A DNA stretch of 64,000 nucleotides from Gillisella vitis (lineage in GTDB: Bacteria > Pseudomonadota > Alphaproteobacteria > Rhizobiales > Rhizobiaceae), in NCBI RefSeq assembly GCF_001541345.2, contig NZ_LMVL02000001.1, positions 744,001 to 808,000 of the forward strand. Reading direction: 5' to 3'. Shown here piece by piece: positions 1 through 9,462 of the stretch (positions are counted from its first letter, which is position 1; every line of letters starts with the position of its first letter). The notes beneath the pieces were generated by a model. That model saw only the letters and a list, made by a program, of their open reading frames with translations. It did no database searches and was not told the origin of the DNA. The position numbers were made by a program, and so were the translations under genes.

Positions 1-233
1 AAATCGGCGGTATTGCAGTGGTGAGGCAGTCCGAGATCACCGTTTCCGCCAGTATGGATCGCTTCGACGCGGGCGCGGTGAACGGAGGCAATACGCCAGG
101 GCGTCAGGGCTGTTTCATCCGGGGCGATCTGGTCTGCAAAAAACTCCGACCAGCCGAGCGTTGCAAGCAAGGGGGCGGTCAAAATGCGATACCGCAGCGG
201 GCTGGAACGATCATCTTGCTTGCTTTCTATCAA
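1..233 (-). CDS. rsgA: Ribosome small-subunit GTPase RsgA, N-terminal part (runs off left edge)
   Basis: Reading the minus strand from a TTG at 233 gives an open frame to the window edge with no stop. Its product has the RsgA/YjeQ N-terminal signature: LGWSEFFADQ about 25 residues in, followed by PWRIASVHRARVEAIHTGG, the start of the OB-fold that binds the 30S subunit. RsgA is a circularly permuted GTPase for late 30S maturation; its GTPase motifs would lie outside the window. No ATG or GTG exists upstream in frame, so the start is TTG at 233, TTG at 256, or a later TTG. The plus-strand frame over the same bases is a shadow. Confidence 0.72.
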   Translation of the reverse strand, partial: MIESKQDDRSSPLRYRILTAPLLATLGWSEFFADQIAPDETALTPWRIASVHRARVEAIHTGGNGDLGLPHHCNTAD

Positions 234-456
234 CGAGTGCCGGGCTATCAACGTTGTCTGACGACTACATAAGGCGATGTCGGACGCTGGGGAAGAGCAA
301 AAAAATGCCTGAAAATTCTAAGGCAAAAATTCCCTGAAACCGAGGCGAATTTTGCGGTAAAATACCATGGCTGACAGCGAAATTTCCTCCTCCTTTACGA
401 CAGGTGAGAAAAGCCTGAACAGGCGGGACGACATTGATTGACAGAGGTAGTTTAGC

Positions 457-3400
457 ATGTCACGAAATCCTATGATCAGTCGCCCCCTGCGTAACGTTTC
501 GCTCACCCCCGAACTCGAGGGTTTCATTCATGCCAGCCTTGCGTCCGGCGATTACGCCAACGCAAACGACATGGTGTGCGCAGCTCTTGACGGGCTGCGC
601 AACGCAGTCTCGCCCGGTAGGAAAGATATGGGCGTGCAAGACGTGGAATGGCCAAAAGGCGGCGGCAATTGCGGCGATCTGATTCGGGGTCGGGATTGGC
701 GCAACTCCAGCCTCGGCCCGGTTGGCCAATGGTCGGGGGAATTGCGCGCAACGGTCGCCAATGTGGTCAATTCGCCGGTTGCAACCGTATTGATGTGGGG
801 AGACGACCACATCATGATTTATAATGATGCCTATAGCGTGATTGCCGCGGATCGCCATCCGATAGCGCTCGGCATGCCTGTCGCTAAGGCTTTCCCTGAA
901 GTCTGGGATTGGAACCGTCCTATTCTGGAAGCCGGTTTGAGGGGCGAAACGGTGGTGCATCGGGATCAGCCGATTGTGCTGAACCGCCGATCGGGACCGG
1001 AAAAGCTGTTTCTCGATCTTTTCTATACCCCGGTTTACGATGCCGATGCCAAGGTCGGTGGCGTGATGTGTACGATTGTCGATAACAGCGCTCGTCTGTC
1101 TGCAGAGAGGCAACTGGCCGAGCGGGAGGCTGAGTTGCGGCGGGTTACCGATGCCGTACCCATGCTGATTTCCTATGTCGACCGGGATCACATCTATCGT
1201 TTCGTCAATTCCACCTATCAAGACTGGTTCGGCATTGCGCCTGAGCGGGTGGTTGGGCGTCATGTGCGCGAACTGCTTGGCGATTTGTCCTATACCAACC
1301 GCCGCTCCTCAATCGAGCGTGGCCTTGCGGGTGAAAGCTTTACCTCGGAAGCGACCATTGTCCGCAATGGTGCGGAGCATCGGCTGGAAATCCGCTATAT
1401 CCCGCATGTCGAGGCGGATGGTTCTATCCCCGGGGTTCATATCTTGTGCATCGACATGCAGGACCATGCGCGGCGCGAAGCAGCTCTGATCATCAGCAAT
1501 CGCCGGTTTCGCACGGCGATGGACGCCGTTCACGGGGTGTTGTGGACCAATGGTCGTGATGGTCGAATGGAGGGCGAACAGGCAGGCTGGTCGGCGCTGA
1601 CCGGCCAGTCCATGGCGGAATACCATGGCTATGGGTGGTCCGATGCCGTCCATCCTGATGATGTTACCGCCACCATTGGCGCCTGGCGGGCTGCGGTCGA
1701 CAGCAAAACCATGTTTATCCACGAGCACCGTGTTCGGCGAGCCGATGGTGTCTGGCGCCAGTTTGCCATCCGGGCGCTGCCGCTTCTGGACAATGCCGGT
1801 GAAATCATTGAGTGGGTTGGCGTTCATACCGATATTACCCACCAGCGGGCTGCCGAAGCGACCCTGCGTCAGCAGGCCGAGACTTTGGCGCGGCAGGTGC
1901 GCTACCGCGAATTGGCGGAAGAGCAATTGCGCCACTTGAATGAGACGCTGGAAGCCCGTGTCGTTGCGGAAATTGGCGAACGGCGCCAGGCCGAGGCCAA
2001 GCTGGCGCAGGCGCAGAAAATGGAAACGGTCGGCAAGCTGACCGGCGGCGTCGCTCATGATTTCAACAACCTATTGCAAGTGATCTCCGGCAATCTTCAA
2101 CTGTTGTCGAAAGATGTGGCGGGCAATGAGCGCGCTGAAGTCAGGGTTGCCAATGCAATGGCGGGTGTGTCGCGCGGCTCCAAGCTTGCCAGCCAGTTGC
2201 TGGCCTTTGGCCGGCGTCAGGCGCTGGAGCCGAAGGTGGTCAATATCAGCCGCTTCATCCAGGCGATGGATGACATGCTGCGGCGCGCCGTTGGTGAGGC
2301 AATCAAGCTGGAGACGGTGTTTCCAGGGGAGTTGTGGAATACGTTCATCGATCCGGCACAAATCGAAAACGCCCTTCTCAATCTGGCCATCAATGCCCGC
2401 GATGCCATGGATGGGGTCGGCATGCTGACCATCGAGCTTGCCAATGTGCATCTGGACGATGCTTACGCCATGACCCATGACGAGGTCGTCGCGGGTCAAT
2501 ATGTCATGCTGGCCGTCAGCGATACCGGGTCAGGGATCGCGCCTGAGATCATCGATAAGGTGTTCGAACCGTTTTTCTCCACCAAGGCAGAAGGCAAGGG
2601 CTCTGGCCTTGGCCTGTCGATGGTCTATGGCTTTGTCAAACAGTCGGGCGGCCATGTGAAAATCTATTCGGAGATTGGCCAGGGGACGACGATCCGGCTT
2701 TATCTGCCACGCGCCATGCAGGCTGAAGACGTGGAAATCGCCGTCGATACCGGACCGATCACCGGCGGCAGCGAGACCGTGCTGGTGGTGGAGGATGACG
2801 AGGCTGTTCGAGAAACGGTCGTGGCGCTCTTGGCGGATCTCGGCTACCGGGTATTGAAGGCAGTGGACGCCACCAGTGCGTTGAACGTGATCGAAAGCGG
2901 CATCCCCATCGATATCCTGTTTACCGATGTCATCATGCCGGGAACGTTGAAAAGTCCGGAATTGGCCCGCAAGGCCCGCGAGCGCCTGCCCAATATCGCC
3001 GTGTTGTTCACGTCAGGTTATACCGAGAATTCCATCGTGCATGGCGGCAAGCTGGATGCGGGCGTCGAGCTTTTGTCCAAGCCCTATACGAAAGAGGCAT
3101 TGGCACGGAAATTCCGGCATGTTCTGGCCAATCAGCGTCAACGCTTAACAGGCAGGATCGCCGATCCGAAACCGGCTGTGGCTGCACCTGACATCACCAA
3201 GCCACTGACGGTTCTTCTGGTTGAGGATGACGCGCTGATCCGGATGGATACGGCGGAAATTCTTCAGGATGCCGGTTTCGTGGTGATCGATGTCGGCAGC
3301 GCAGAACAGGCAATGGCCGCGCTTGAAACCCTGGCAATCGACGTGCTGGTAACGGATGTCAACCTTCCCGGCATGTCGGGGCGGGATCTTGCCGCAAGAA

Positions 3401-3564
3401 CAAGGCAGCTCCGGCCAGCGTCGGGGATTGTTTTTGCCACGGGCGATGCGTCTTCTGTGCGTGACGAAGCGGACGCCCGTGTGCTTACCAAGCCCTATGG
3501 GGCCGACCAATTGGTCTCTACGGTTCGTCTAGCCTGCGTGGCCGCATCGGCGACAAGCGCGTAA
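457..3564 (+). CDS. Hybrid PAS histidine kinase with two receivers and a ParD-like N-terminus
   Basis: A 1035-residue soluble sensor kinase. Residues ~12-50 ([20 protein letters not shown] and onward) match the ribbon-helix-helix ParD antitoxin family. Three PAS-like segments follow (about 75-215, 230-340, 345-470), then a short coiled stretch and a HisKA domain with the phosphoacceptor in HDFNN (H534). The HATPase_c domain has NARDAMD, DTGSGI and GSGLGLS motifs. Two receiver domains close the protein, with phosphoacceptor Asp at D824 (FTDVIMPG) and D967 (VTDVNLPG). There are no obvious membrane segments, so sensing is probably cytoplasmic. No dedicated response regulator gene is adjacent. 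The signal is unknown. The N-terminal fusion is in frame with no stop or second strong start. Confidence 0.93.
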   Translation: MSRNPMISRPLRNVSLTPELEGFIHASLASGDYANANDMVCAALDGLRNAVSPGRKDMGVQDVEWPKGGGNCGDLIRGRDWRNSSLGPVGQWSGELRATVANVVNSPVATVLMWGDDHIMIYNDAYSVIAADRHPIALGMPVAKAFPEVWDWNRPILEAGLRGETVVHRDQPIVLNRRSGPEKLFLDLFYTPVYDADAKVGGVMCTIVDNSARLSAERQLAEREAELRRVTDAVPMLISYVDRDHIYRFVNSTYQDWFGIAPERVVGRHVRELLGDLSYTNRRSSIERGLAGESFTSEATIVRNGAEHRLEIRYIPHVEADGSIPGVHILCIDMQDHARREAALIISNRRFRTAMDAVHGVLWTNGRDGRMEGEQAGWSALTGQSMAEYHGYGWSDAVHPDDVTATIGAWRAAVDSKTMFIHEHRVRRADGVWRQFAIRALPLLDNAGEIIEWVGVHTDITHQRAAEATLRQQAETLARQVRYRELAEEQLRHLNETLEARVVAEIGERRQAEAKLAQAQKMETVGKLTGGVAHDFNNLLQVISGNLQLLSKDVAGNERAEVRVANAMAGVSRGSKLASQLLAFGRRQALEPKVVNISRFIQAMDDMLRRAVGEAIKLETVFPGELWNTFIDPAQIENALLNLAINARDAMDGVGMLTIELANVHLDDAYAMTHDEVVAGQYVMLAVSDTGSGIAPEIIDKVFEPFFSTKAEGKGSGLGLSMVYGFVKQSGGHVKIYSEIGQGTTIRLYLPRAMQAEDVEIAVDTGPITGGSETVLVVEDDEAVRETVVALLADLGYRVLKAVDATSALNVIESGIPIDILFTDVIMPGTLKSPELARKARERLPNIAVLFTSGYTENSIVHGGKLDAGVELLSKPYTKEALARKFRHVLANQRQRLTGRIADPKPAVAAPDITKPLTVLLVEDDALIRMDTAEILQDAGFVVIDVGSAEQAMAALETLAIDVLVTDVNLPGMSGRDLAARTRQLRPASGIVFATGDASSVRDEADARVLTKPYGADQLVSTVRLACVAASATSA

Positions 3565-3650
3565 ATTTGGGCAGTGAAAACGCCGGAAGGTCGCGGTGTG
3601 GACACATCAGCGTGGGACACATCCGACTGCGAAAATAAGGGAGAGAGACA

Positions 3651-4544
3651 ATGAACAAGCGTATCGTCTTTACGGGCGGCACTGGCAAGGCGGGGCGCCA
3701 TGCCGTTCCGCATCTGCAAGCCAAGGGATATTCGATCCTCAACCTTGATCTGAAGCCGCTCGACTGCCCCGGCGTCAATACGCTGATCACCGATATCACC
3801 GATAGCGGCCAGGTGTTCAACGCGCTGACCACGCATTTCGGTTTTGATGGATACGATCACGGCGCCCCACCTTCCGCACCCGATGCCGTCGTGCATTTCG
3901 CCGCCATTCCCCGGGTGATGATCGAGCCTGATAATTGCACCTTTTCGGCCAATGTCGTCGGTACTTATAATGTCATCGAGGCGGCCATGAAGCTTGGCGT
4001 GCGCAAGGTGATCATCGCATCGAGCGAAACCACCTATGGCGTCTGTTTTGCCGAAGGCGACAAGGATTTCCATAGTTTTCCGCTGGAAGAAGACTATGAC
4101 AGCGACCCGATGGACAGCTACGGCCTGTCCAAGGTGGTCAATGAAAAGACCGCCCGGGCTTTTGCCATGCGCTACAAGGCCGATATCTATGCGCTGCGGA
4201 TCGGCAATGTGATCGAACCGCATGACTATGCCAATTTCCCTGGCTATCTCGATCATCCCATGTCGCGCAAGCGCAATGCCTGGAGCTATATCGACGCCCG
4301 CGATCTCGGCGAAATCGTCCATTTGTGCATCGAAAAGGACGGCCTCGGCTTCCAGGTGTTCAATGCCGTCAACGATACGATCACCGCCGATCTGCCGACC
4401 CGAGAATTTCTTGCCAAATATTGCCCCGACACGCCGGTGCTGCGCGAGATGGAGGAGAATGAAGCGCCAATTTCCAACCGAAAGGCCCGCGAGGTGCTTG
4501 GCTTCAAGGAGGCGCATCCCTGGCGCAAATATGTGACGCGCTGA
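3651..4544 (+). CDS. NAD(P)-dependent epimerase/dehydratase (extended SDR)
   Basis: A 297-residue extended short-chain dehydrogenase with a Rossmann start (TGGTGKAG, residues 8-15) and the catalytic pair Y157/K161 in YGLSK. A hydrophobic AAIPRVM segment and NVVGTYNVIEAA are typical of nucleotide-sugar or uronate epimerase/dehydrogenase relatives. The ATG is preceded by GGGAGAGAGAC, a good ribosome site. It stands alone, convergent with the FAD oxidoreductase. Two direct copies of GGACACATC (3600-3608 and 3615-3623) lie just upstream and could be regulator half-sites. Substrate cannot be named from sequence. Confidence 0.88.
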   Translation: MNKRIVFTGGTGKAGRHAVPHLQAKGYSILNLDLKPLDCPGVNTLITDITDSGQVFNALTTHFGFDGYDHGAPPSAPDAVVHFAAIPRVMIEPDNCTFSANVVGTYNVIEAAMKLGVRKVIIASSETTYGVCFAEGDKDFHSFPLEEDYDSDPMDSYGLSKVVNEKTARAFAMRYKADIYALRIGNVIEPHDYANFPGYLDHPMSRKRNAWSYIDARDLGEIVHLCIEKDGLGFQVFNAVNDTITADLPTREFLAKYCPDTPVLREMEENEAPISNRKAREVLGFKEAHPWRKYVTR

Positions 4545-4556
4545 GATCCTAAGCCC

Positions 4557-4585
4557 AAAAAACGCCGCCGGCTTACCCGGCGGCG
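4557..4585 (-). terminator. Rho-independent terminator of the FAD oxidoreductase operon
   Basis: Perfect 9-bp stem CGCCGCCGG (4563-4571) / CCGGCGGCG (4577-4585) with a 5-nt loop. On the minus strand it is followed by six T (complement of 4557-4562), directly after the stop at 4605. It sits between convergent genes and lacks a T-run on the plus side. Confidence 0.85.
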
Positions 4586-4604
4586 GTGCATCTGGTTATC
4601 TGGT

Positions 4605-5726
4605 TCAGGCAAAGCGTTCGGGCCGGAAGCTTTCCAGCATCGGGTGGCGTTCGCCACTGGCGATTTCATAGGCGAGAAGTTCGCCGACAATCAGGCCCAG
4701 TGTTGCGCCGCTGTGGCTGAAGGCAACGAAGTAGCCTGGAATGGCCGCCAGTTCGCCAAGGACCGGTTCACCGTCGCCGGGAATGGGCTTACGGCCGACG
4801 CCATAGCTCGCAAGTTCCAACTTTGGATTGCCTTCCAGCACCTGGGAGGCTTCCGCCAACAACCCGTCCAGGGTTTCCTGCTTCACCTGATAGCTGCCAT
4901 CCGCCAAAGTGCCGACTTCTTCTTCGGACCACGCAGAATCCAGTGCAAACGTGTTGTTCGGGCCGGGGCGAATGGCAATACGGGGTGTGTTGAGCACGGC
5001 TTTCAAGGGAAGGTCGAGAGGCTTGGTGGTGACCAGTAGGGAAATTGGCGTGCCGTCGTCAATTTTCTGGCCCGCATCAGCGGCCATTTTGGGAACGGAG
5101 GGTCCGGTCGCGACCAGGACTGCATCGGCAGGGAAAACCGCATCGTTGGCGGTATGGGCCCCAACGGCGCGACCGTTCTCAATCATCACGCTGGCCGCTC
5201 CGGCATCGGTCACCAGCGTGCCGCCGCGCTCCTTAAATTCATCGATGAGAATTTTGATCAGGGCTGGCAAATCTACCCAGCCTTCTGCCGCGTTGAAAAT
5301 AGCACCCTGTGGTGTGACCGCGCCCGCATCGACGCCTGGCGTCACAGCCTTGACCTCGTCTGCGGCGAGATGAACGGCATCATAGGCGAGCTTGACCTCA
5401 TGGTCATAGGCGGCATCAATCTCATTGCTGGCGTCATCGGCATCCCAGGTCAGTCCGCCTTTGAAGGACAGCCATTCAGCACCCGGAAAACGCTCAGCCA
5501 GTGTGCGGTAACGATCAATGCCCGCCATGCGCAGGCGGTGGTAAGGCTCTGAGCGCATCCGCGAGGAATTGAGCCAGGACAAGGACCGCCCGGACGCCCC
5601 ATTGGCAACAGGGCCGTCATTGATCAGCGTGACGCTCACACCGCGACGCACTAATTGCACCGCCGTGGATGTTCCAAAAATGCCGCCACCGATAATGACA
5701 ACGCTTGATACACTATTTTTAGACAT
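4605..5726 (-). CDS. FAD-dependent oxidoreductase, DAO/D-amino-acid oxidase fold
   Basis: A 373-residue flavoprotein of the DAO superfamily. The N-terminal dinucleotide-binding motif is IIGGGIFGTSTA (residues ~11-22) with the ribose-binding acidic or amide region after VTLIN, and the C-terminal FAD contact is PGYFVAFSHSGATLGL. Family members oxidise C-N bonds of amino acids, sarcosine-like amines or opine/Amadori compounds. It is the last gene of a four-gene minus-strand set (binding protein, fused permease-ATPase, Gfo/Idh/MocA, DAO), so its substrate is likely what the transporter imports. Exact substrate is not readable from sequence. Confidence 0.87.
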   Translation of the reverse strand: MSKNSVSSVVIIGGGIFGTSTAVQLVRRGVSVTLINDGPVANGASGRSLSWLNSSRMRSEPYHRLRMAGIDRYRTLAERFPGAEWLSFKGGLTWDADDASNEIDAAYDHEVKLAYDAVHLAADEVKAVTPGVDAGAVTPQGAIFNAAEGWVDLPALIKILIDEFKERGGTLVTDAGAASVMIENGRAVGAHTANDAVFPADAVLVATGPSVPKMAADAGQKIDDGTPISLLVTTKPLDLPLKAVLNTPRIAIRPGPNNTFALDSAWSEEEVGTLADGSYQVKQETLDGLLAEASQVLEGNPKLELASYGVGRKPIPGDGEPVLGELAAIPGYFVAFSHSGATLGLIVGELLAYEIASGERHPMLESFRPERFA

Positions 5727-5761
5727 GGGTTTTCTCTCAGTCTTTAGAATTTAAAATTGGT

Positions 5762-6766
5762 TCAGGGCTTTTCCCAGCCGTTGCTTTTGTTTGAGCGGAA
5801 AAACGCATCGATGACCTTCATATTGGCCACCGCATCGCCCAGTCCTGATAACAAAGGCTCACCCGCCAGAACTGCGCGGGCAAAGGCATCGCATTGCAGG
5901 CCATATTGATTGGCGGCGCTGATCTCGATCACCTCGTACCCGCCGCCCGTCAGGTCGCGGCCATCATCAATGGTGACAGTGGTGGGCGCATCCACTGGGG
6001 CATTGAAGGGAATGGCAATCTCGATGCGGCCTTTGGTGCCCAGCACAGTGACCTTCTGGCACAAGGAAACTTGAGTGGCGCAGGTAAACGTGAGGTGGCG
6101 ACCCGCTGAAAATTCCGCCAGGCCACTCATCATTCTGTCTGTCTGGAATGTTTCATCCTGATCAAACAGGCCAATGACCCGCTCCGGCTCCCCATCAAAC
6201 ACAAAACGGGCGGTGTTGATCGCATAGCAGCCGACATCGTAAAGCCCGCCGCCGCCAATATCTTTCTGGTTGCGCACATTGGCGGGGTCATCGAGATAAT
6301 AGGAGAAGATGGTCTGGATGGCGCGCACTTCGCCAATCCGCCCGGCCTTCACCAAATCGCGCACCTTCAGCCATTGCGGATGATGACGCACCATAAATGC
6401 CTCGGCCACCAGCACGCCGGATGAGTTAGAGGCTGACGCAATCATCTCGGCTTCGTCTGCCGTCAGCGCAATTGGCTTTTCACACAGCACCGGCTTGCCG
6501 TGGCGGATGGCTTCCAGCGTCATCGGCATATGCAGGTGATTGGGCAGCGGGTTGTAGATGGCATCAATATCGGGATCGCGGAGCAATTCCTCATAGTTGC
6601 CATAGGCTTTGGCAATGCCAAGATCAGCCGCTACGCTCTCAGCTTTCGCCAGTGAGCGCGACGCAATTGCCGCAACAACGCCCGTTTCGCCCGCCTGAAT
6701 AGCCGGAATAACGGCCTTGAGGGCAATATTGGCGGCTCCCAGCACGCCCCATCTGAGCTTTTTCAT
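5762..6766 (-). CDS. Gfo/Idh/MocA family dehydrogenase
   Basis: A 334-residue NAD(P)-dependent oxidoreductase. The Rossmann motif is GVLGAANIA near the N-terminus, the family signature CEKPIA supplies the catalytic-site Lys at about residue 95, and GGGLYDVGCYAINTARF is the usual C-terminal-domain motif. Family members oxidise or reduce sugars, cyclitols and related compounds. It lies 35 bp upstream of the DAO gene and 26 bp downstream of the transporter gene, implying one transcript. It could process the carbohydrate half of an amino-sugar-like or opine-like substrate; that is inference. Confidence 0.9.
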   Translation of the reverse strand: MKKLRWGVLGAANIALKAVIPAIQAGETGVVAAIASRSLAKAESVAADLGIAKAYGNYEELLRDPDIDAIYNPLPNHLHMPMTLEAIRHGKPVLCEKPIALTADEAEMIASASNSSGVLVAEAFMVRHHPQWLKVRDLVKAGRIGEVRAIQTIFSYYLDDPANVRNQKDIGGGGLYDVGCYAINTARFVFDGEPERVIGLFDQDETFQTDRMMSGLAEFSAGRHLTFTCATQVSLCQKVTVLGTKGRIEIAIPFNAPVDAPTTVTIDDGRDLTGGGYEVIEISAANQYGLQCDAFARAVLAGEPLLSGLGDAVANMKVIDAFFRSNKSNGWEKP

Positions 6767-6792
6767 AGCTGTTTCTGCCTTCTATTTATCAC

Positions 6793-8316
6793 TCACAAAA
6801 CCTCCGCCAAAAAGTGCTTCAATCGCGCACTTTGGGGATGGTCAAAAATGGCTTCGGGTGAGCCTGCTTCCACAACCTTGCCCTCGTCCATGAAAATCAC
6901 CTGATCGGCGACGCGGCGGGCAAAGCCCATTTCGTGGGTCACGACCACCATGGTCATGCCCCGTTCGCCCAGATCAGCCATCAGGTTCAAAACACCTTTG
7001 ACCAATTCAGGATCAAGCGCCGAGGTGACTTCGTCAAACAGGATGACTTCCGGCTCCATCGCCAGCGCCCGGGCAATGGCCACGCGCTGTTGTTGGCCGC
7101 CAGACAAACCACCGGGACGATGATGTTTGCGGCTTTCCAGCCCGACATCGCGCAATCTTGCCAGCGCGATCCGTTCGGCTTCCTGCCGCGACATGCCTTT
7201 GATCTTGGTCAGCGACAGCATGACATTGTCCAGCGCCGAGTGATCGGGAAACAGGTTGAAATGCTGAAACACCATGCCGACCTTGCGGCGCAGTTTTTCG
7301 GGCTTCATTGCGAGAATGCTACTACCGTCAAGCAGGACATCGCCGCCCTTTGGTTCCACCAACCGGTTGAGGCAACGCAGCAGCGTCGATTTGCCAGAGC
7401 CGGATGGGCCAATAATGCAGGTGACCGTGCCGGGTTTAACTGTGAGATCAACGCCCTTCAACACATCCAGCGTGCCATAGGCCATGGTCAGTCCGCGCAC
7501 ATCCAGACTGCCGCCGGTGAAGGTGATTTCCTTCGTCGGCGCATTCGCACCATCCACAGCCTTCGCCAACTCGCTCACTTCGGCAAGACCACTGATCGCC
7601 TCACTCGTGGGCTTTTTACCAAGGCGCAGCCGGGTATCGATGGTGTTGACCAGATGGGTCAGCGGTACGGTAATGACAAGATAGAACATGCCCGCCAGCA
7701 ACAGCGGCGAGAGATTGCCGGTAACCACAGCCTGATCCTGCCCAACGCGGAAAATCTCACGCTCGGATGCCAAAAGGCCGAGAAAATACACAAGGCTGGA
7801 ATCCTTCACATTGCCGATGAACTGATTGACCAGCGCTGGCAACACCCGGCGCACGCCTTGCGGCACAATAATCAGCCGCATGCCTTGACCATAGCTCATG
7901 CTCAAAGCCCGGCAGGCTTCCAACTGACCGCGGTCAACGCTTTGAATGCCGGAGCGGAAAATTTCGCCAATATAGGCCCCGGCAATCAGGCTCAACGCCA
8001 GAATGCCAAGGGGATAAGGTGATGGTCCCCAGATTTCACGGGCGATGCGGGCAAAACCCTGTCCAATCAGCAAAATCGTCACAATCGCGGGCAGCCCGCG
8101 AAAGATATCCGTATAGAGCCGTGCCGGAATGCGCAGCCACGGCGAGCGCGAAATACCCATAATGGCGAGGATCATGCCAATCACTACGCCAATCACAGTA
8201 GAGGCGAAGGCGAGGATAAGCGTATTCTTCAAGCCAACCGTGATCATGGCAGGCAAGACTTCGGCCATCGCATCCCAGTCGAGAAAACTGCGCCGCAGTG
8301 TTTCAAGCCATTCCAT
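6793..8316 (-). CDS. Amino-acid-type (HAAT) ABC transporter, permease fused to ATPase
   Basis: A 507-residue fusion. Residues 1-~230 form a HisM/GlnP-type permease with several hydrophobic segments and the cytoplasmic EAA loop ([19 protein letters not shown], ~113-131). After a linker of about 35 residues, residues ~270-507 form a HisP/GlnQ-type ATPase: Walker [10 protein letters not shown] (303-311), signature LSGGQQQR (404-411), Walker B VILFDE (424-429), then the D-loop and switch His (VVTHE). Normally these are separate genes; such fusions occur in proteobacteria. One permease type only, so the channel is presumably a homodimer. It works with the binding protein immediately upstream. Confidence 0.92.
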   Translation of the reverse strand: MEWLETLRRSFLDWDAMAEVLPAMITVGLKNTLILAFASTVIGVVIGMILAIMGISRSPWLRIPARLYTDIFRGLPAIVTILLIGQGFARIAREIWGPSPYPLGILALSLIAGAYIGEIFRSGIQSVDRGQLEACRALSMSYGQGMRLIIVPQGVRRVLPALVNQFIGNVKDSSLVYFLGLLASEREIFRVGQDQAVVTGNLSPLLLAGMFYLVITVPLTHLVNTIDTRLRLGKKPTSEAISGLAEVSELAKAVDGANAPTKEITFTGGSLDVRGLTMAYGTLDVLKGVDLTVKPGTVTCIIGPSGSGKSTLLRCLNRLVEPKGGDVLLDGSSILAMKPEKLRRKVGMVFQHFNLFPDHSALDNVMLSLTKIKGMSRQEAERIALARLRDVGLESRKHHRPGGLSGGQQQRVAIARALAMEPEVILFDEVTSALDPELVKGVLNLMADLGERGMTMVVVTHEMGFARRVADQVIFMDEGKVVEAGSPEAIFDHPQSARLKHFLAEVL

Positions 8317-8395
8317 TCAAAAACCCTTCCCAGTTATGATCATTTGCCCGAAAGCCACCCGGTTGGCGCTCATGGCCAACCGGGTGAAGCCGCAA

Positions 8396-9223
8396 TCAGG
8401 GCTTGGGAAGATAGTCGGCAGGCATCGGCGAGCCGGGGAACCATTTTTCGTACAGCTTCTTCCAGGTGCCATCCTGCATGGCGGCGTGCAGGCCCTTGTT
8501 GAAGGCCTCGCGCAGTCCGTCATTGCCCTTGCGGATCACAAAACCCGCAGGCGCATCGAAGCTTGGAATATTGACGGCAATTTTCAGCGCTTTGAAACGA
8601 TCCGTGTAGTCCTTGGCGGCCTCATAATCGAGGAAATGGGCATCGACCGTGCCATTGTTCAGGGCTGAGACGGCGGAGTTGTTGTCGGGAAATTTGACGA
8701 GATCGGTGTCCTTGAAGTTCTTGGTTGCGTAGATCTCCTGCAACGTGCCCTGAACCACGCCCAGGCGCTTGCCCTTCAGGCCAGCGGCATCGGTAATCTT
8801 CGCATCCGGGGTCAGCACCGAGAGATAACCGGCCAGATAACCATCGGAGAAGTCGACGGTTTTCTTGCGTGCGTCTGTCGTGCCAATAGCAGCGACGGCC
8901 ACATCGAAACGACCATTGGCCACAGACGGCATCAGCGCCGAAAATTCCTGACCGGTAAAGACAACCTGATCTTTCTTGAAGCCCATGCGCTCGGCAACAT
9001 TGAGAAAGAGTTCAATATCGAAGCCGGTGAACTGGCCATTGGAGGTTATGAATGTATAGGGCTTTGAATCGCCCATGGTGCCGACACTGATGACCTTGGG
9101 ATCAATCAACCCATAAGGATTGTCGGCTGCAACGGCCTGCTGCGCCATCAATCCGGCACAGGCGAGTGCTGCCGCGATGACGGCGCTGCGTGCCTTTTGT
9201 GAAATTGCTCTGGTTATGTTCAT
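8396..9223 (-). CDS. Periplasmic amino-acid-type ABC substrate-binding protein
   Basis: A 275-residue SBP_bac_3 protein. The start at 9223 gives a classical Sec signal peptide (positively charged [12 protein letters not shown], hydrophobic core, cleavage after QQAVA) and is preceded by GGAGAAC; the frame could open further upstream to 9322 but that would bury the signal peptide. Family landmarks are [17 protein letters not shown] and the [22 protein letters not shown] segment that binds the alpha-amino-acid moiety in this family. First gene of the transporter-Gfo-DAO cassette, expressed from the divergent region carrying two palindromic operators. Confidence 0.92.
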   Translation of the reverse strand: MNITRAISQKARSAVIAAALACAGLMAQQAVAADNPYGLIDPKVISVGTMGDSKPYTFITSNGQFTGFDIELFLNVAERMGFKKDQVVFTGQEFSALMPSVANGRFDVAVAAIGTTDARKKTVDFSDGYLAGYLSVLTPDAKITDAAGLKGKRLGVVQGTLQEIYATKNFKDTDLVKFPDNNSAVSALNNGTVDAHFLDYEAAKDYTDRFKALKIAVNIPSFDAPAGFVIRKGNDGLREAFNKGLHAAMQDGTWKKLYEKWFPGSPMPADYLPKP

Positions 9224-9364
9224 TGTCGTTGTTCTCCGCTCTGGTGATTGTTTTTCTTCGCCGCGCTGCCCTTTGAACAGGCGCACGGTCTCCCACCCGG
9301 ATGAATGGCGGCAACCACCCATCCGGCAAATGCTTGTCGCATGCCGTTTTTTATTATTGGAAAT

Positions 9365-9400
9365 GAGACCGGTCTCTATGTTAAAGAGACCGGTCTCTTT
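9365..9400. promoter_or_regulatory. Two identical LacI-type operators in a divergent promoter region
   Basis: GAGACCGGTCTC occurs twice as a perfect palindrome at 9365-9376 and 9386-9397; the second extends to an 18-bp perfect palindrome AAAGAGACCGGTCTCTTT (9383-9400). Both have the central CG typical of LacI-family sites, and their centres are 21 bp apart, two helical turns. They lie between the binding-protein gene (start 9223) and the lacI-type gene (start 9463). A TTGACA follows at 9405-9410. Repression of both genes by the LacI protein is inferred. Confidence 0.8.
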
Positions 9401-9462
9401 CGTTTTGACAATTGTTATATTCGCATTGACCGTCCGTCAATATCCCTTATAGAGCTAATATC

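Noticed and set aside
18-272. Plus-strand open frame at the left edge
   Set aside because: It overlaps the RsgA N-terminus on the minus strand, which has clear family motifs; the plus frame resembles nothing.
457-620. Separate parD antitoxin gene ahead of the kinase
   Set aside because: There is no stop codon between the ParD-like segment and the PAS domains, no good second start, and no parE next door; a fusion is the simpler reading.
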